From: Halalkalibacter nanhaiisediminis
GTDB taxonomy: Bacteria > Bacillota > Bacilli > Bacillales > Bacillaceae_D
Length of the DNA stretch: 64,000 nt
Assembly: GCF_007830185.1 (NCBI RefSeq)
Contig: NZ_VLKZ01000007.1
Coordinates: forward strand, 114,999 to 178,998
Direction of reading: 5' to 3'
This document shows positions 56,713 through 64,000 of this stretch, in pieces. The notes under the pieces are model-generated. The model was not told the DNA's origin and did not search any database. It saw only the letters and a program-made list of their open reading frames with translations. Every line of letters begins with the position of its first letter. Position 1 is the stretch's first letter. Position numbers and translations under genes: made by a program.

Positions 56713-56799
56713 AAATGATGGCTCACTAGCATTATATCAACTTGAATACGTCAATTTAATTTGGGGATGCTAGTATAAACATGAGTCATCATTCTTTTT
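56713..56799 (+). terminator. Long hairpin terminator after ynbB
   Basis: AATGATGGCTCACTAGCAT at 56714-56732 pairs with ATGCTAG at 56767 and TGAGTCATCATT at 56782 (an 8-base internal bulge), followed by CTTTTT. Confidence 0.75.
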
Positions 56800-56842
56800 A
56801 TGAAAAAATTGTCTGAATTTAGCGTGAAAACAAATAATTTTA

Positions 56843-56859
56843 TGTTAACTTACCTAACA
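56843..56859 (+). promoter_or_regulatory. GlnR/TnrA operator 1 of glnRA
   Basis: TGTTAACTTACCTAACA is a perfect TGTNA-N7-TNACA site, 5 bases upstream of the -35 hexamer, matching the two-operator layout of B. subtilis glnRA. Confidence 0.88.
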
Positions 56860-56864
56860 TTAAG

Positions 56865-56893
56865 TTGACACTTTAGATGACATTTAGTAGTAT
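56865..56893 (+). promoter_or_regulatory. glnRA sigma-A promoter overlapping GlnR operator 2
   Basis: TTGACA, 17 bases, TAGTAT. A second, imperfect GlnR site TGACA-N7-TGACA (56866-56882) covers the -35 and spacer. Confidence 0.82.
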
Positions 56894-56920
56894 TGTGATG
56901 TAAGCGGAGGAGGTGTTAGC

Positions 56921-57316
56921 ATGAATGACCAAGTTCGTCGCAATATGCCATTGTTTCCGATTGGTATCGTCATGCAATTAACGGAATTATCAGCAAGACA
57001 AATCCGTTATTATGAACAGAATGGTCTGATCTCTCCGGCTAGAACAAAAGGCAATCAACGTCTATTTTCGTTTCGCGATGTCGATAGATTGCTTGAAATT
57101 AAAGCATTGATTGAGCAAGGTGTTAATATTTCAGGAATTAAGCAAGTCATTGAGCTGAAAGAACAAGCAAAGACACATGCAACCCAAGAAAAGAAAACTG
57201 AAAAGAAAATGACAGACAGAGAATTAAGAGAACATCTTAAAAGTGAGCTTGTTATGGCTGGACGCTTAGGTCGTGCTTCCATTATTCAAGGTCAATTATC
57301 AAGATTTTTTCATTAG
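56921..57316 (+). CDS. glnR: Glutamine synthetase repressor GlnR
   Basis: A 131-residue MerR-family repressor: [28 protein letters not shown] is the winged-helix and wing, and the C-terminal tail ([19 protein letters not shown]) is the signal domain that senses feedback-inhibited glutamine synthetase. Represses glnRA in nitrogen excess. GCGGAGGAGGTG precedes the ATG. It is followed by glnA after 111 bases. Confidence 0.96.
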   Translation: MNDQVRRNMPLFPIGIVMQLTELSARQIRYYEQNGLISPARTKGNQRLFSFRDVDRLLEIKALIEQGVNISGIKQVIELKEQAKTHATQEKKTEKKMTDRELREHLKSELVMAGRLGRASIIQGQLSRFFH

Positions 57317-57427
57317 ACAAATGTTTTAATGAAGAAAAAGAGGGTAAGAAAAAACAGTCATACTTGTACCGTAGAAGGTGGCTCGTTTTTTTAATAAAAT
57401 TAGAATACTGAGAGGGGACTACATAGG

Positions 57428-58777
57428 ATGGCACAATACAGTAACGAAGATATTATGCGTATCGCCGATGAAGAAAATGTACGTTTTATTCGTCTTCAAT
57501 TCACAGATTTACTCGGGACAATTAAGAACGTTGAAATTCCAGTTGACCAATTAGAAAAGGCACTTGATAACAAAATGATGTTTGATGGTTCATCAATCGA
57601 AGGATTTGTTCGTATTGAGGAATCTGATATGTATTTATACCCAGATCTTGATACTTGGGTAGTATTTCCTTGGACGCCAGAAAAGGGGAAAGTAGCCCGT
57701 CTTATTTGTGATATTTACATGCCTGGTAAGCCTGGTGAAGAACCTACTCCTTTTGAAGGTGACCCTCGTGGAATCTTAAAGCGTGTTCTTAACGAAGCTA
57801 GAGAGATGGGCTTTACAGCATTCAATATCGGTCCAGAACCTGAATTCTTCCTTTTCAAGAATGACGAAAACGGAGAGCCAACACTTGAGCTTAATGATAA
57901 AGGTGGTTACTTTGACTTAGCTCCTACAGATTTAGGGGAAAACTGCCGTCGTGATATCGTACTTGAGCTTGAAGATATGGGCTTTGATATTGAAGCATCT
58001 CACCATGAAGTTGCTCCAGGACAACATGAAATTGACTTTAAATATGCAGATGCGATTACAGCTTGTGACCACATCCAAACATTTAAGTTAGTTGTTAAGA
58101 CAATCGCTCGTAAGCATGGCCTTCACGCAACATTCATGCCGAAGCCATTATTCGGTGTGAACGGTTCAGGTATGCATTGTAACATGTCTCTTTTTGATAA
58201 CAGTGGCAATGTATTCTATGACCAATCAACTGAAAGTCAATTAAGTGATACAGCAATGCACTTCTTAGGCGGTATTTTAGAGCATGCTGAAGCATTCACA
58301 GCAATCACAAACCCAATCGTAAACTCTTACAAGCGTCTTGTACCTGGTTACGAAGCACCTGTATACGTTGCTTGGTCTATGCGTAATCGTAGTCCGCTTA
58401 TCCGTATCCCGTCTTCACGTGGCGTAAGTACTCGTGTTGAAGTTCGTAGCCCAGACCCAGCAGCAAATCCTTACCTTGCTATGGCTGTTATGCTTGCTGC
58501 AGGACTTGATGGAATCAAGAAGAAAATTACTCCACCGCCTGCAACAGACCGTAACATCTACATCATGAGCAAAGAAGAGCGCGTAGAAGAAGGAATCAAC
58601 GATCTTCCAGCTACTCTTAAAGATGCTGTTGATAAGCTTGTAAAAGACGAAGTAATGGTGCAAGCACTTGGCGAGCACGCTGTTGAACACTTCGTTGAAG
58701 CAAAAGAAATCGAGTGGGATATGTTCCGCACACAAGTTCACCCTTGGGAACGCGACCAATACCTACAAAACTATTAA
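57428..58777 (+). CDS. glnA: Glutamine synthetase type I-alpha
   Basis: A 449-residue GSI-alpha: beta-grasp domain, DGSSIEGF latch, GPEPEFFLF and [12 protein letters not shown] metal sites, [12 protein letters not shown], and [17 protein letters not shown]. Length and lack of an adenylylation-site insertion fit the feedback-regulated Bacillus type, which signals to GlnR and TnrA. GAGAGGGG precedes the ATG. Confidence 0.98.
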   Translation: MAQYSNEDIMRIADEENVRFIRLQFTDLLGTIKNVEIPVDQLEKALDNKMMFDGSSIEGFVRIEESDMYLYPDLDTWVVFPWTPEKGKVARLICDIYMPGKPGEEPTPFEGDPRGILKRVLNEAREMGFTAFNIGPEPEFFLFKNDENGEPTLELNDKGGYFDLAPTDLGENCRRDIVLELEDMGFDIEASHHEVAPGQHEIDFKYADAITACDHIQTFKLVVKTIARKHGLHATFMPKPLFGVNGSGMHCNMSLFDNSGNVFYDQSTESQLSDTAMHFLGGILEHAEAFTAITNPIVNSYKRLVPGYEAPVYVAWSMRNRSPLIRIPSSRGVSTRVEVRSPDPAANPYLAMAVMLAAGLDGIKKKITPPPATDRNIYIMSKEERVEEGINDLPATLKDAVDKLVKDEVMVQALGEHAVEHFVEAKEIEWDMFRTQVHPWERDQYLQNY

Positions 58778-58785
58778 GATTAGAG

Positions 58786-58817
58786 AACCCTTGACGCTAC
58801 TGGCGTTGAGGGTTTTT
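58786..58817 (+). terminator. Intrinsic terminator after glnA
   Basis: 12-bp stem AACCCTTGACGC / GCGTTGAGGGTT (two wobbles), 5-base loop, T5 tail. Confidence 0.9.
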
Positions 58818-58895
58818 ATTTAATTTGGTCGAGCGCTATTTCTTTTTTCTACTATTCCAATGACCAAAATATGAACAATAAAACTAAAAAATTTA

Positions 58896-59086
58896 TTACT
58901 CGTTTATTTGGTTCAAGTATTCTTCATATTTATCGATTGAATTTATCGAGTTTTTTGATACATGTATGTACACATCTGCTGTAGTTTGCATACTGTCATG
59001 ACCTAAACATTCCTATATATATTTTATAATGGATCACTTTCAAGTAAGATTACAGCGTGTGTATGGCATAATGAATGGATCGAGAG
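58896..59086 (-). pseudogene. Decayed phage-type integrase, C-terminal remnant
   Basis: On the minus strand the bases translate as LSIHSLCHTHAVILLES, then after a frame change SIIKYI-stop-ECLGHDSMQTTADVYIHVSKN and on to a TAA at 58896. This is the C-terminal catalytic end of a tyrosine integrase (HxLRHTHA, LGHxSxxTT and the nucleophile Tyr in DVYIHV). Decay is visible: a TAG at 59013-59015 where Gln is usual, Cys where the catalytic Arg is expected, and a frameshift between the two blocks. The N-terminal part is gone. Confidence 0.85.
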
Positions 59087-59535
59087 TTAAGGAAGATCAC
59101 AACATTTTAGAATACGTTTAAATTGCATTAAACATAGTGCTTTTACTCATAAAGTTCCTATCATTACGGCAGAGCACTAGGTTTAGATCATGCTTGAATG
59201 CCAGGTTATGCTTGGAGGTTTGTCTAGCTATTAGTATGAGTCAATTTAGAAACGATGTTCAAAGCTACTGTAACGGCGGTAATATTTCTCGGGAAGTGTT
59301 TGTTGATATAAAAAAAGAACCGTATTAAGACAAGGGGACAGAGGTATAGCTAAGCTTTGGATCACAAGTAATATATTTTCACTTATCCTTCTGGTTTTCA
59401 CAGATAAATCCTCAACACTAGTCAATTTATCATACAAGTTAATGTTACGAATAATAATGCGTGTTTTACAATTTATAAACATGAACCATCTCTTTTTTAT
59501 TGATGATATACGAAGGAACGTTCTTATTTCAATCA
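59087..59535. other. Gene-poor decayed region
   Basis: About 450 bases with only doubtful frames of 63 and 96 codons and no good ribosome binding site. Around 59310-59345 the bases AAAAAAGAACCGTATTAAG and GACAAGGGGACAGAGGT resemble short end sequences associated with IS200-like REP transposases in other Firmicutes; this is from memory and weak. Confidence 0.4.
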
Positions 59536-59563
59536 AGAAAAAAAGAGCCTTTTTACAGGCTCA
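59536..59563 (-). terminator. Terminator of the minus-strand DUF4352 gene
   Basis: Read on the minus strand: GAGCCT, 6-base loop, AGGCTC, then a run of seven or more Ts. Confidence 0.85.
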
Positions 59564-59570
59564 TTGAAAA

Positions 59571-60140
59571 TTATTCAAGTACAATTTGAGCTTTTTCAGA
59601 TCCCCAAAAACCAGTTTGAACTTCAAGAATAAAATCTGAAGCATCAGCAGGGGTTTCAAAAACAACAATCCCTCGTCGATCCATACCAGGATTAACGCTC
59701 TCTAGGAAAAATGAAGATCTTTCATCATTTGCATACATTGATGCTTCGCCATCAGCATCAAAGGTTCTGTCGCCTGAAAGAAGCTTGAAAAAAGAGGTAT
59801 CTGTCATAACAGCTTCGGTGCCCTCATTTAAAAATGTCAAGTCAACTAAGACGAATTGACCAGTTGTACTTTTGTTTAAATATTGATTTCCAACTTCAGT
59901 GACACCTGTTTCGATACCATGAACTGTAAATCTAGCCTCGCCTAATTCAAGTGTTTCTCCAATACCGACTGTTTCTGTAACTTCTTCTTCAGTTGGCTCA
60001 TTTATTGATTCTTCTGTTTCGTCAGTTGGCGCGCTGGTGGTCGTCGTTGTGTCGTCCCCACCCATAAAACTACCTACAATAGCTATTAAAATAAATAGAC
60101 CAACAATAGGCAGACAACCGAATTTAAAAACCTTTTTCAT
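59571..60140 (-). CDS. Secreted or membrane-anchored DUF4352 protein
   Basis: A 189-residue protein. N-terminal basic residues and a hydrophobic segment (CLPIVGLFILIAIVGSFMGG) act as a signal anchor, then a Thr/Glu-rich acidic linker (about residues 30-58) and a DUF4352 immunoglobulin-like domain (GIGETLELGEARFTVHGIE, GQFVLVDLTFLNEG, MDRRGIVVFETPADA). Such proteins are common cell-surface proteins of unknown function. AGGAGG is well placed before the ATG. It is flanked by pseudogenes. Confidence 0.82.
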   Translation of the reverse strand: MKKVFKFGCLPIVGLFILIAIVGSFMGGDDTTTTTSAPTDETEESINEPTEEEVTETVGIGETLELGEARFTVHGIETGVTEVGNQYLNKSTTGQFVLVDLTFLNEGTEAVMTDTSFFKLLSGDRTFDADGEASMYANDERSSFFLESVNPGMDRRGIVVFETPADASDFILEVQTGFWGSEKAQIVLE

Positions 60141-60398
60141 CGTAAATCCTCCTTTTGTATATGCTACAAAGATAATGGTACGACAAAAATAGAGTTAATT
60201 GTTAAATTCGACAAAAAAAGACAGTTTATCAAATAAATTTCTTAAAAGTTTACCACTTTTCTCCTATCAACACGTTTGCCAATTCGTTTTCCTACACGTC
60301 ACTTTTCTCACAGAGTTAACGTCATTCCAAATACGAAACATTTTTTAAATGCTTGATTTAAGAGTCCATGTTATCTCCTCCTAGTTCAATTTATATAA
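60141..60398. other. Intergenic region without recognised features
   Basis: AT-rich; probably contains the minus-strand promoter of the DUF4352 gene, but no pair of good hexamers stands out. Confidence 0.4.
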
Positions 60399-60424
60399 GA
60401 AAAAGCCCAAAAATGGGCTTCTAT
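60399..60424 (-). terminator. Terminator downstream of the minus-strand pseudogene
   Basis: On the minus strand AAGCCCA, short T loop, TGGGCTT, then TTTTTC. Confidence 0.78.
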
Positions 60425-60427
60425 CTA

Positions 60428-60813
60428 TCATTCAATAATATCAGCTAATATGGCAGGCAAAGTTATCTCCAACCTGGTTGCGCTGTATAAGAGTGAGAAC
60501 CGAAAATTGTTCAATACACTGTTACGATATCTTCATCAATAAAATCAGTATAACCTTCATATTCTACCCAAATAATATCGTTGTAATTATATCCGTAACT
60601 ATCTTCAGTAACTGCTAATCGAATGATTGTTATATCACTATCATCTTGAATTTGAACAATTTCACCAGTGTATTTCACATATTCTCCAGTGTGACGATCA
60701 AGATTTTTGTTCAATTGAGCAAAGCTTAGCTCTGTTGCTTCGCTCTTTTTAGCTTCGAGCCTTTGCTGATGAGTGCTTCTTCGCTTAAGCCATACGTAGT
60801 TTCTACAAAACAA
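60428..60813 (-). pseudogene. Disrupted gene of unknown function, minus strand
   Basis: An open part of 100 codons ends IDEDIVTVY at a TGA (60511). Beyond it the same frame continues TIFGSHSYTAQPGW, and after what looks like a one-base loss in a G run the next frame reads EITLPAILADIIE and stops at 60428, directly before the terminator. So the original protein was probably about 30 residues longer, and was cut by a nonsense change and a frameshift. The core (SFAQLNKNLDRHTGEYVKYTG) looks like a small secreted beta-rich domain; the N-terminus also lacks a signal and a ribosome binding site. Family not recognised. Confidence 0.72.
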
Positions 60814-60891
60814 GGCAAAGTGTTTTATGAAAATTCACCCATGAAAACAATCATAGAAGTTGGAGAGAACTTGATGTCATTAATTAAATGA
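60769..60891 (+). pseudogene. C-terminal remnant of an unidentified plus-strand gene
   Basis: A 40-codon frame (SSLKPYVVSTKQGKVFYEN..., ending EVGENLMSLIK) with no ribosome binding site, overlapping the start of the minus-strand pseudogene and followed by a plus-strand terminator. It reads like the tail of a lost protein. Not identified. Confidence 0.4.
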
Positions 60892-60930
60892 TTTTTGGAT
60901 AGTATTGTTTTAAAGGAGTTTGCGTAATAG

Positions 60931-60972
60931 AAGCCTTAACGCTATTTGAGTTAAGGCTTTGTTAAGGTTTTT
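60931..60972 (+). terminator. Intrinsic terminator left from a lost plus-strand gene
   Basis: Perfect 10-bp stem AAGCCTTAAC / GTTAAGGCTT, 9-base loop, followed by GTTAAGGTTTTTT. No intact plus-strand gene lies upstream. Confidence 0.75.
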
Positions 60973-61122
60973 TATTATGAGTGACAATGGATGAATTGAT
61001 TATTGTTCTTCAACATTTCTACATTCTTAAAAAAATAGGGGAACGCGTGCTCATGACACTCAATAAAATATAACAATAATACGGCTTTTATAAAATAATT
61101 AAGTAATCAATGGAGTGGTAAC

Positions 61123-62577
61123 ATGGGAGCTATTAACGGAAAAGATCTTATTAATCGATTAAATCAGCTAAATACTGAAATTTGGTTTGATGGAGAAAAA
61201 ATTGAGGGAAAGATCACTGAACACCCAGCCTTTAAAGGACTTCTTCAAACAAAAGCCGCCCTTTATGATATGCAATATGATCCTAAGCTGAAAGAAGAAA
61301 TGACGTTTATATCACCAGAAACGGGAGAACCTATCGGACTTTCATACTTGCAACCCAAAACAAAGGCAGATTTAACGAAGAGACGAAAGATGATTGAACA
61401 TTGGGCTAGACATACTGGTGGCATGATGGGAAGAAGTCCAGACTATATGAACACCGCTATCATGAGTTTTGCTTCATTTGCTCCCTTATTAAAAGGCCGA
61501 GACAAATGTTTTCAAGAAAATATTCAATCCCTATATGAACGAGCTAAAGAAAGAGACCTTTCGTTTACACATACATTTGTAACTCCCCAAGTAAATCGCT
61601 CGCAGTTTTATATTGAATCCTCGAGAGAACCAATAGCCGCTAAGGTTATTGATCGAAATGAAAAAGGCATCGTTATAAAGGGAGCACGTCTTTTAGCCAC
61701 ACAGGGTGGTTTAACGGATGAAGTATTTGTATTCAGTACGCCTCATAGATTATTCTTAGATCCTGATGAAGCATTTGCCTTTTCCATTCCATCTGATACA
61801 AAAGGATTAAAATTTATTTGCAGAGAAACTTTTGTTGGGGGAGAATCCCATTTTGACCATCCATTAAGCTCACGATTTGAAGAAATGGATTCGATACTTG
61901 TCTTTGACAATGTGCAAGTCCCTTGGGATCGAGTATTTTTTTATGACAATGTTGAAGCTGCTATCGATTTCGTCGTTCAAGGTTCATTTAATCATTTTGC
62001 TATACATCAAGCGGTGACTAGACAAATTGCAAAAACAGAATTTATTTTAGGCCTAGCAGAGCTTATTGTGGACACAATTAATGTCGATGAGTATCAACAT
62101 GTACAAGAAAAGTTATCTGAAATTATAATTGGGCTTGAAACGATGAAAGCCCTGTTAGACAAATCGGAAAATGATGCACAATTGGACCAATGGGGATATA
62201 TGCGTCCAAGTATTATTCCTCTTAAGACGGCCATTAACATTTTCCCTAGAATTTATCCTCGCTTTTGCGAGATTGTCCAATTAATTGGGGCTAGTGGAAT
62301 GGTATCTTTGCCCACTGATAAAGCCTTTCACTCTGCTATTAGAGCAGATCTTGACAAGTATCTTCAAGGAGCAAATAAAAATGCAGAGGATCGGGTTAAG
62401 ATTTTTCGATTAGCTTGGGATCTTACGATGAGTTCATTCGGTTCAAGACAAACCCAATATGAAAGGTATTTTTTCGGAAACCCTGTTCAATTAGCAAGTA
62501 GTTTATACAAAACCTATCCGAAAGATGAAAATGTAAAACTAATTGAAAATTTCTTAAATATAAAAAAGGAAGAATAA
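61123..62577 (+). CDS. 4-hydroxyphenylacetate 3-hydroxylase-type oxygenase (HpaB family, YoaI-like)
   Basis: A 484-residue FADH2-dependent monooxygenase of the HpaB/PvcC/4-hydroxybutyryl-CoA dehydratase superfamily. Diagnostic blocks are HTGGMMGRSPDYMN, RSQFYIESSREPIAAKV, GARLLATQGGLTDEVFVF, FDNVQVPWDRVF and QLIGASGMVSLPT. HpaB hydroxylates 4-hydroxyphenylacetate using FADH2 from a separate reductase HpaC; no reductase gene is adjacent. B. subtilis YoaI is a similar lone homologue. The ribosome binding site (TGGAGTGGT) is moderate. It sits in an accessory zone and may be acquired. Confidence 0.88.
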   Translation: MGAINGKDLINRLNQLNTEIWFDGEKIEGKITEHPAFKGLLQTKAALYDMQYDPKLKEEMTFISPETGEPIGLSYLQPKTKADLTKRRKMIEHWARHTGGMMGRSPDYMNTAIMSFASFAPLLKGRDKCFQENIQSLYERAKERDLSFTHTFVTPQVNRSQFYIESSREPIAAKVIDRNEKGIVIKGARLLATQGGLTDEVFVFSTPHRLFLDPDEAFAFSIPSDTKGLKFICRETFVGGESHFDHPLSSRFEEMDSILVFDNVQVPWDRVFFYDNVEAAIDFVVQGSFNHFAIHQAVTRQIAKTEFILGLAELIVDTINVDEYQHVQEKLSEIIIGLETMKALLDKSENDAQLDQWGYMRPSIIPLKTAINIFPRIYPRFCEIVQLIGASGMVSLPTDKAFHSAIRADLDKYLQGANKNAEDRVKIFRLAWDLTMSSFGSRQTQYERYFFGNPVQLASSLYKTYPKDENVKLIENFLNIKKEE

Positions 62578-62815
62578 CAAAAGTTTGGCTTGTAATTTAT
62601 CATTAATTTAACGTTTTGCACTATGGTCATACTAGAAAGATCATTAATACAAATATTTTTATGATTCCCGTTAGTCATCCATGAAGAAAGAATCATAATG
62701 AAACTATATGTAAGTCTGTTAAACTCGCACCAAATCATGTCAGTTATTGTCTATCGATTTTCATAGGACATTAAGTTCCTCTTCTCGAATATATATTGGA
62801 GAAAGGAGTGGTTTT

Positions 62816-63073
62816 ATGAATAACGTAAAAGAGTTTACAGTGCAGAATTATTATCTTGTTGAAATTGATCATGTAGGGGGAGTAGACCCTAGAAATAAAG
62901 TGACAAAGTGGAGTTGGGATGTTTATATTGCTACTAATGAGAAAGAAGAGTATAGAGGTAAAGCACTAGCACCTGGTAGAGGAGTTGAGGTTCCTTGGAC
63001 AGTATTAGGGAAGAAGGATTTACTTGAAGAAATGATAGAAATGTGTCAACAGCACATGCCGAAGCATCCTTAA
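62816..63073 (+). CDS. Small hypothetical protein
   Basis: An 85-residue protein (MNNVKEFTVQNYYLVEIDHVGG..., ending CQQHMPKHP) with GAGAAAGGAGTGG before the ATG. The region KWSWDVYIATNEKEEYRGKALAPGRG looks like a small beta-rich domain. No membrane segment. Not recognised. An overlapping hairpin at the stop acts as terminator. Confidence 0.6.
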   Translation: MNNVKEFTVQNYYLVEIDHVGGVDPRNKVTKWSWDVYIATNEKEEYRGKALAPGRGVEVPWTVLGKKDLLEEMIEMCQQHMPKHP

Positions 63074-63086
63074 TGGGTGCTTTTGT
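63062..63086 (+). terminator. Terminator at the end of the small hypothetical gene
   Basis: AAGCATCC / GGGTGCTT stem spanning the stop codon and followed by TTTTG. Confidence 0.65.
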
Positions 63087-63200
63087 GCGTTTTGAAGCCA
63101 GGATTTCTAACTTAATATAGGAAAAAAGAAGTTTAATCTATAGGTTTTTAGAGAGTATGTTATCATAGAAGATAGACTCTATGAAAGGAAGAAAGCATAT

Positions 63201-63617
63201 ATGTGGAAATGGATATTAGGTGTACTTCTTATACTGGGAGTAGCAGGATATTTTGGATATAATTTTGCTATTAGTACGGCTTCAGATATAATGATTGATC
63301 AGGTTGCCAATCAAGTGCTAAGTAATGAAGAAGAATTGGAAAAACTGATGAATGATCCTGAAATTCAAGCGTTAATAAGCAGCGTTGACGTTGAAGCTGA
63401 TAAAGAACTACCTTTTGAAACAAAGGAAGAAGCACTAACTGTTGTGTTAAGTGAATTTTCAATGGGGGAAATAACAGACGTGGCGAGCAAAGCTCAAACG
63501 GGTGAACTAAGTCCTAATGAAGTACAAGAAATGTTAGAGCAGCGTTTGTCGTCTGAAGAGATGGAGGCCTTAAAGATTATTGCTGTTAAAGAGATTCAAA
63601 GCAGACAAAATCAATAA
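63201..63617 (+). CDS. Membrane-anchored hypothetical protein
   Basis: A 138-residue protein. Residues 1-22 (WKWILGVLLILGVAGYFGYNF) form one membrane segment or uncleaved signal; the rest is acidic and helical (SNEEELEKLMNDPEIQALIS...), probably outside the membrane. GAAAGGAAGAAAG precedes the ATG. Function unknown; similar one-helix proteins occur in other Bacillaceae by impression. Confidence 0.68.
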   Translation: MWKWILGVLLILGVAGYFGYNFAISTASDIMIDQVANQVLSNEEELEKLMNDPEIQALISSVDVEADKELPFETKEEALTVVLSEFSMGEITDVASKAQTGELSPNEVQEMLEQRLSSEEMEALKIIAVKEIQSRQNQ

Positions 63618-63628
63618 TAATCTGAATG

Positions 63629-63659
63629 AGCTGATGCGGTTTATCGCATCAGCTTTTAT
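63629..63659 (+). terminator. Intrinsic terminator
   Basis: 10-bp stem AGCTGATGCG / CGCATCAGCT with a 6-base loop and TTTTATT tail. Confidence 0.88.
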
Positions 63660-63672
63660 TAGTGGTTTAGAA

Positions 63673-64000
63673 AACCCCTGGCTATGCCGGGGGTTCAAAA
63701 GAGCTTCTAGCGTGGTATTAAAAAAACCTCACTTCATGATAGGATAAAGTTGGTTTCCCGACCACTTCATCTCATCATCGAAGGAGGTATGCCCTGTGAA
63801 GGACATGAATAGTTTAGCACACACAACATGGAATTGTAAGTATCACATAGTATTTGCGCCAAAGTACAGAAGACAAATCATTTATGGAAAATACAAAAAA
63901 AGCATTGGAGAAATTATAAGAGATTTATGTGAACGGAAAGGTGTCGTTATCCATGAAGCCAATGCTTGTCCGGATCACATTCATATGTTAGTCAGTATTC
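63673..64000 (+). mobile_element. IS200/IS605-family insertion sequence, left part (continues past window)
   Basis: It begins around the subterminal hairpin AACCCCTGGC-TAT-GCCGGGGGTT (63673-63695), typical of IS200 left ends recognised by TnpA. A second hairpin AAGT(t)GGT / ACCACTT (63747-63767) lies in the tnpA leader, where IS200 elements have a structure limiting transposase expression. The right end is outside the window. The exact left tip cannot be fixed without the right end or an empty site. Confidence 0.82.
63796..64000 (+). CDS. tnpA: IS200-type transposase TnpA (HUH Y1), 3' end outside window
   Basis: The first 68 residues of a Y1 HUH transposase: KDMNSLAHTTWNCKYHIVF, APKYRRQIIYG and the catalytic HUH motif in CPDHIHMLVSI. 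The catalytic Tyr lies beyond the window. GTG start with AAGGAGG upstream; an ATG three codons later is possible. It moves as single-stranded circles through subterminal hairpins. Confidence 0.92.
   Translation, partial: MKDMNSLAHTTWNCKYHIVFAPKYRRQIIYGKYKKSIGEIIRDLCERKGVVIHEANACPDHIHMLVSI

Noticed and set aside
59137..59328. 63-codon plus-strand frame and the 96-codon minus-strand frame 59246-59536
   Set aside because: No ribosome binding site or recognisable motif, and they lie in a region with a decayed integrase.
1..64000. CRISPR arrays, tRNA or rRNA genes, riboswitches and replication origins
   Set aside because: No regularly spaced repeats, cloverleaf-like sequences, rRNA stretches or recognisable riboswitch cores were seen on reading both strands; a covariance-model scan could not be run here.

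Overview
The window looks like a chromosomal segment of a spore-forming, low-GC member of the Bacillaceae. It carries spoIIIE, spoVS, cotE, spoVK and a KinB-like kinase, uses ATG, GTG and TTG starts behind strong purine-rich ribosome binding sites, and most operons end in T-rich hairpins. From memory of gene order, the backbone is colinear with the Bacillus subtilis stretch rnjB - tepA - ylzJ - spoIIIE - ymfC/F/H/I/J/K/M - pgsA - cinA - recA - rny - ymdB - spoVS - miaB - ricA - cotE - mutS - mutL - miaA - hfq - spoVK - hflX - ynbB - glnR - glnA. The differences (2-oxoacid:ferredoxin oxidoreductase, extra helicase, acidic RodZ-like protein) would fit an alkaliphilic or halotolerant relative, but the genus cannot be fixed from the sequence alone.

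Region 1 (1-14.8 kb) is RNA decay (RNase J), a ClpP-like protease, the spore DNA translocase, a GntR regulator, the paired M16 peptidase homologues YmfF/YmfH, an SDR reductase, the RodZ-like YmfM, phosphatidylglycerophosphate synthase, CinA and a DEAD-box helicase translationally coupled to cinA. Region 2 (14.9-22.5 kb) has recA behind a near-consensus SOS box, and then a four-gene block absent from the B. subtilis locus: an Mre11/SbcD-like nuclease followed by a Rad50/SbcC-like ATPase split into an N-terminal half ending in a zinc-hook CxxC, a small coiled-coil protein, and a C-terminal half carrying the signature, Walker B and switch-His motifs. RNase Y, YmdB and SpoVS follow. Region 3 (22.8-36.1 kb) has KorAB, MiaB, RicA, CotE, MutS/MutL, an RsmJ-like methyltransferase, MiaA and Hfq.

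Region 4 (36.2-48.3 kb) is a glycolate/glyoxylate island inserted in the backbone: IclR and FadR-type GntR regulators, a three-subunit glycolate oxidase (GlcE-GlcF-GlcD), malate synthase G, an FAH-family enzyme, a LctP-family permease and a hydroxypyruvate isomerase homologue. It implies import of glycolate or lactate, oxidation of glycolate to glyoxylate and condensation with acetyl-CoA to malate. The oxidase and malate synthase promoters share a three-half-site GAAAC/GTTTC operator, and cre-like CcpA sites stand before the oxidase, malate synthase and permease genes. Region 5 (48.4-58.8 kb) has the orphan kinase, LysR with CidA/CidB, a tyrosine recombinase that lacks two usual catalytic histidines, SpoVK, HflX, YnbB and glnRA with two GlnR operators.

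Region 6 (58.8 kb to the end) is an eroding accessory zone: a decayed integrase C-terminus, a DUF4352 protein, a second pseudogene, a lone HpaB-type hydroxylase, small unknown genes, and the left end and first part of tnpA of an IS200-type element that runs off the window. No tRNA, rRNA or CRISPR array was seen.
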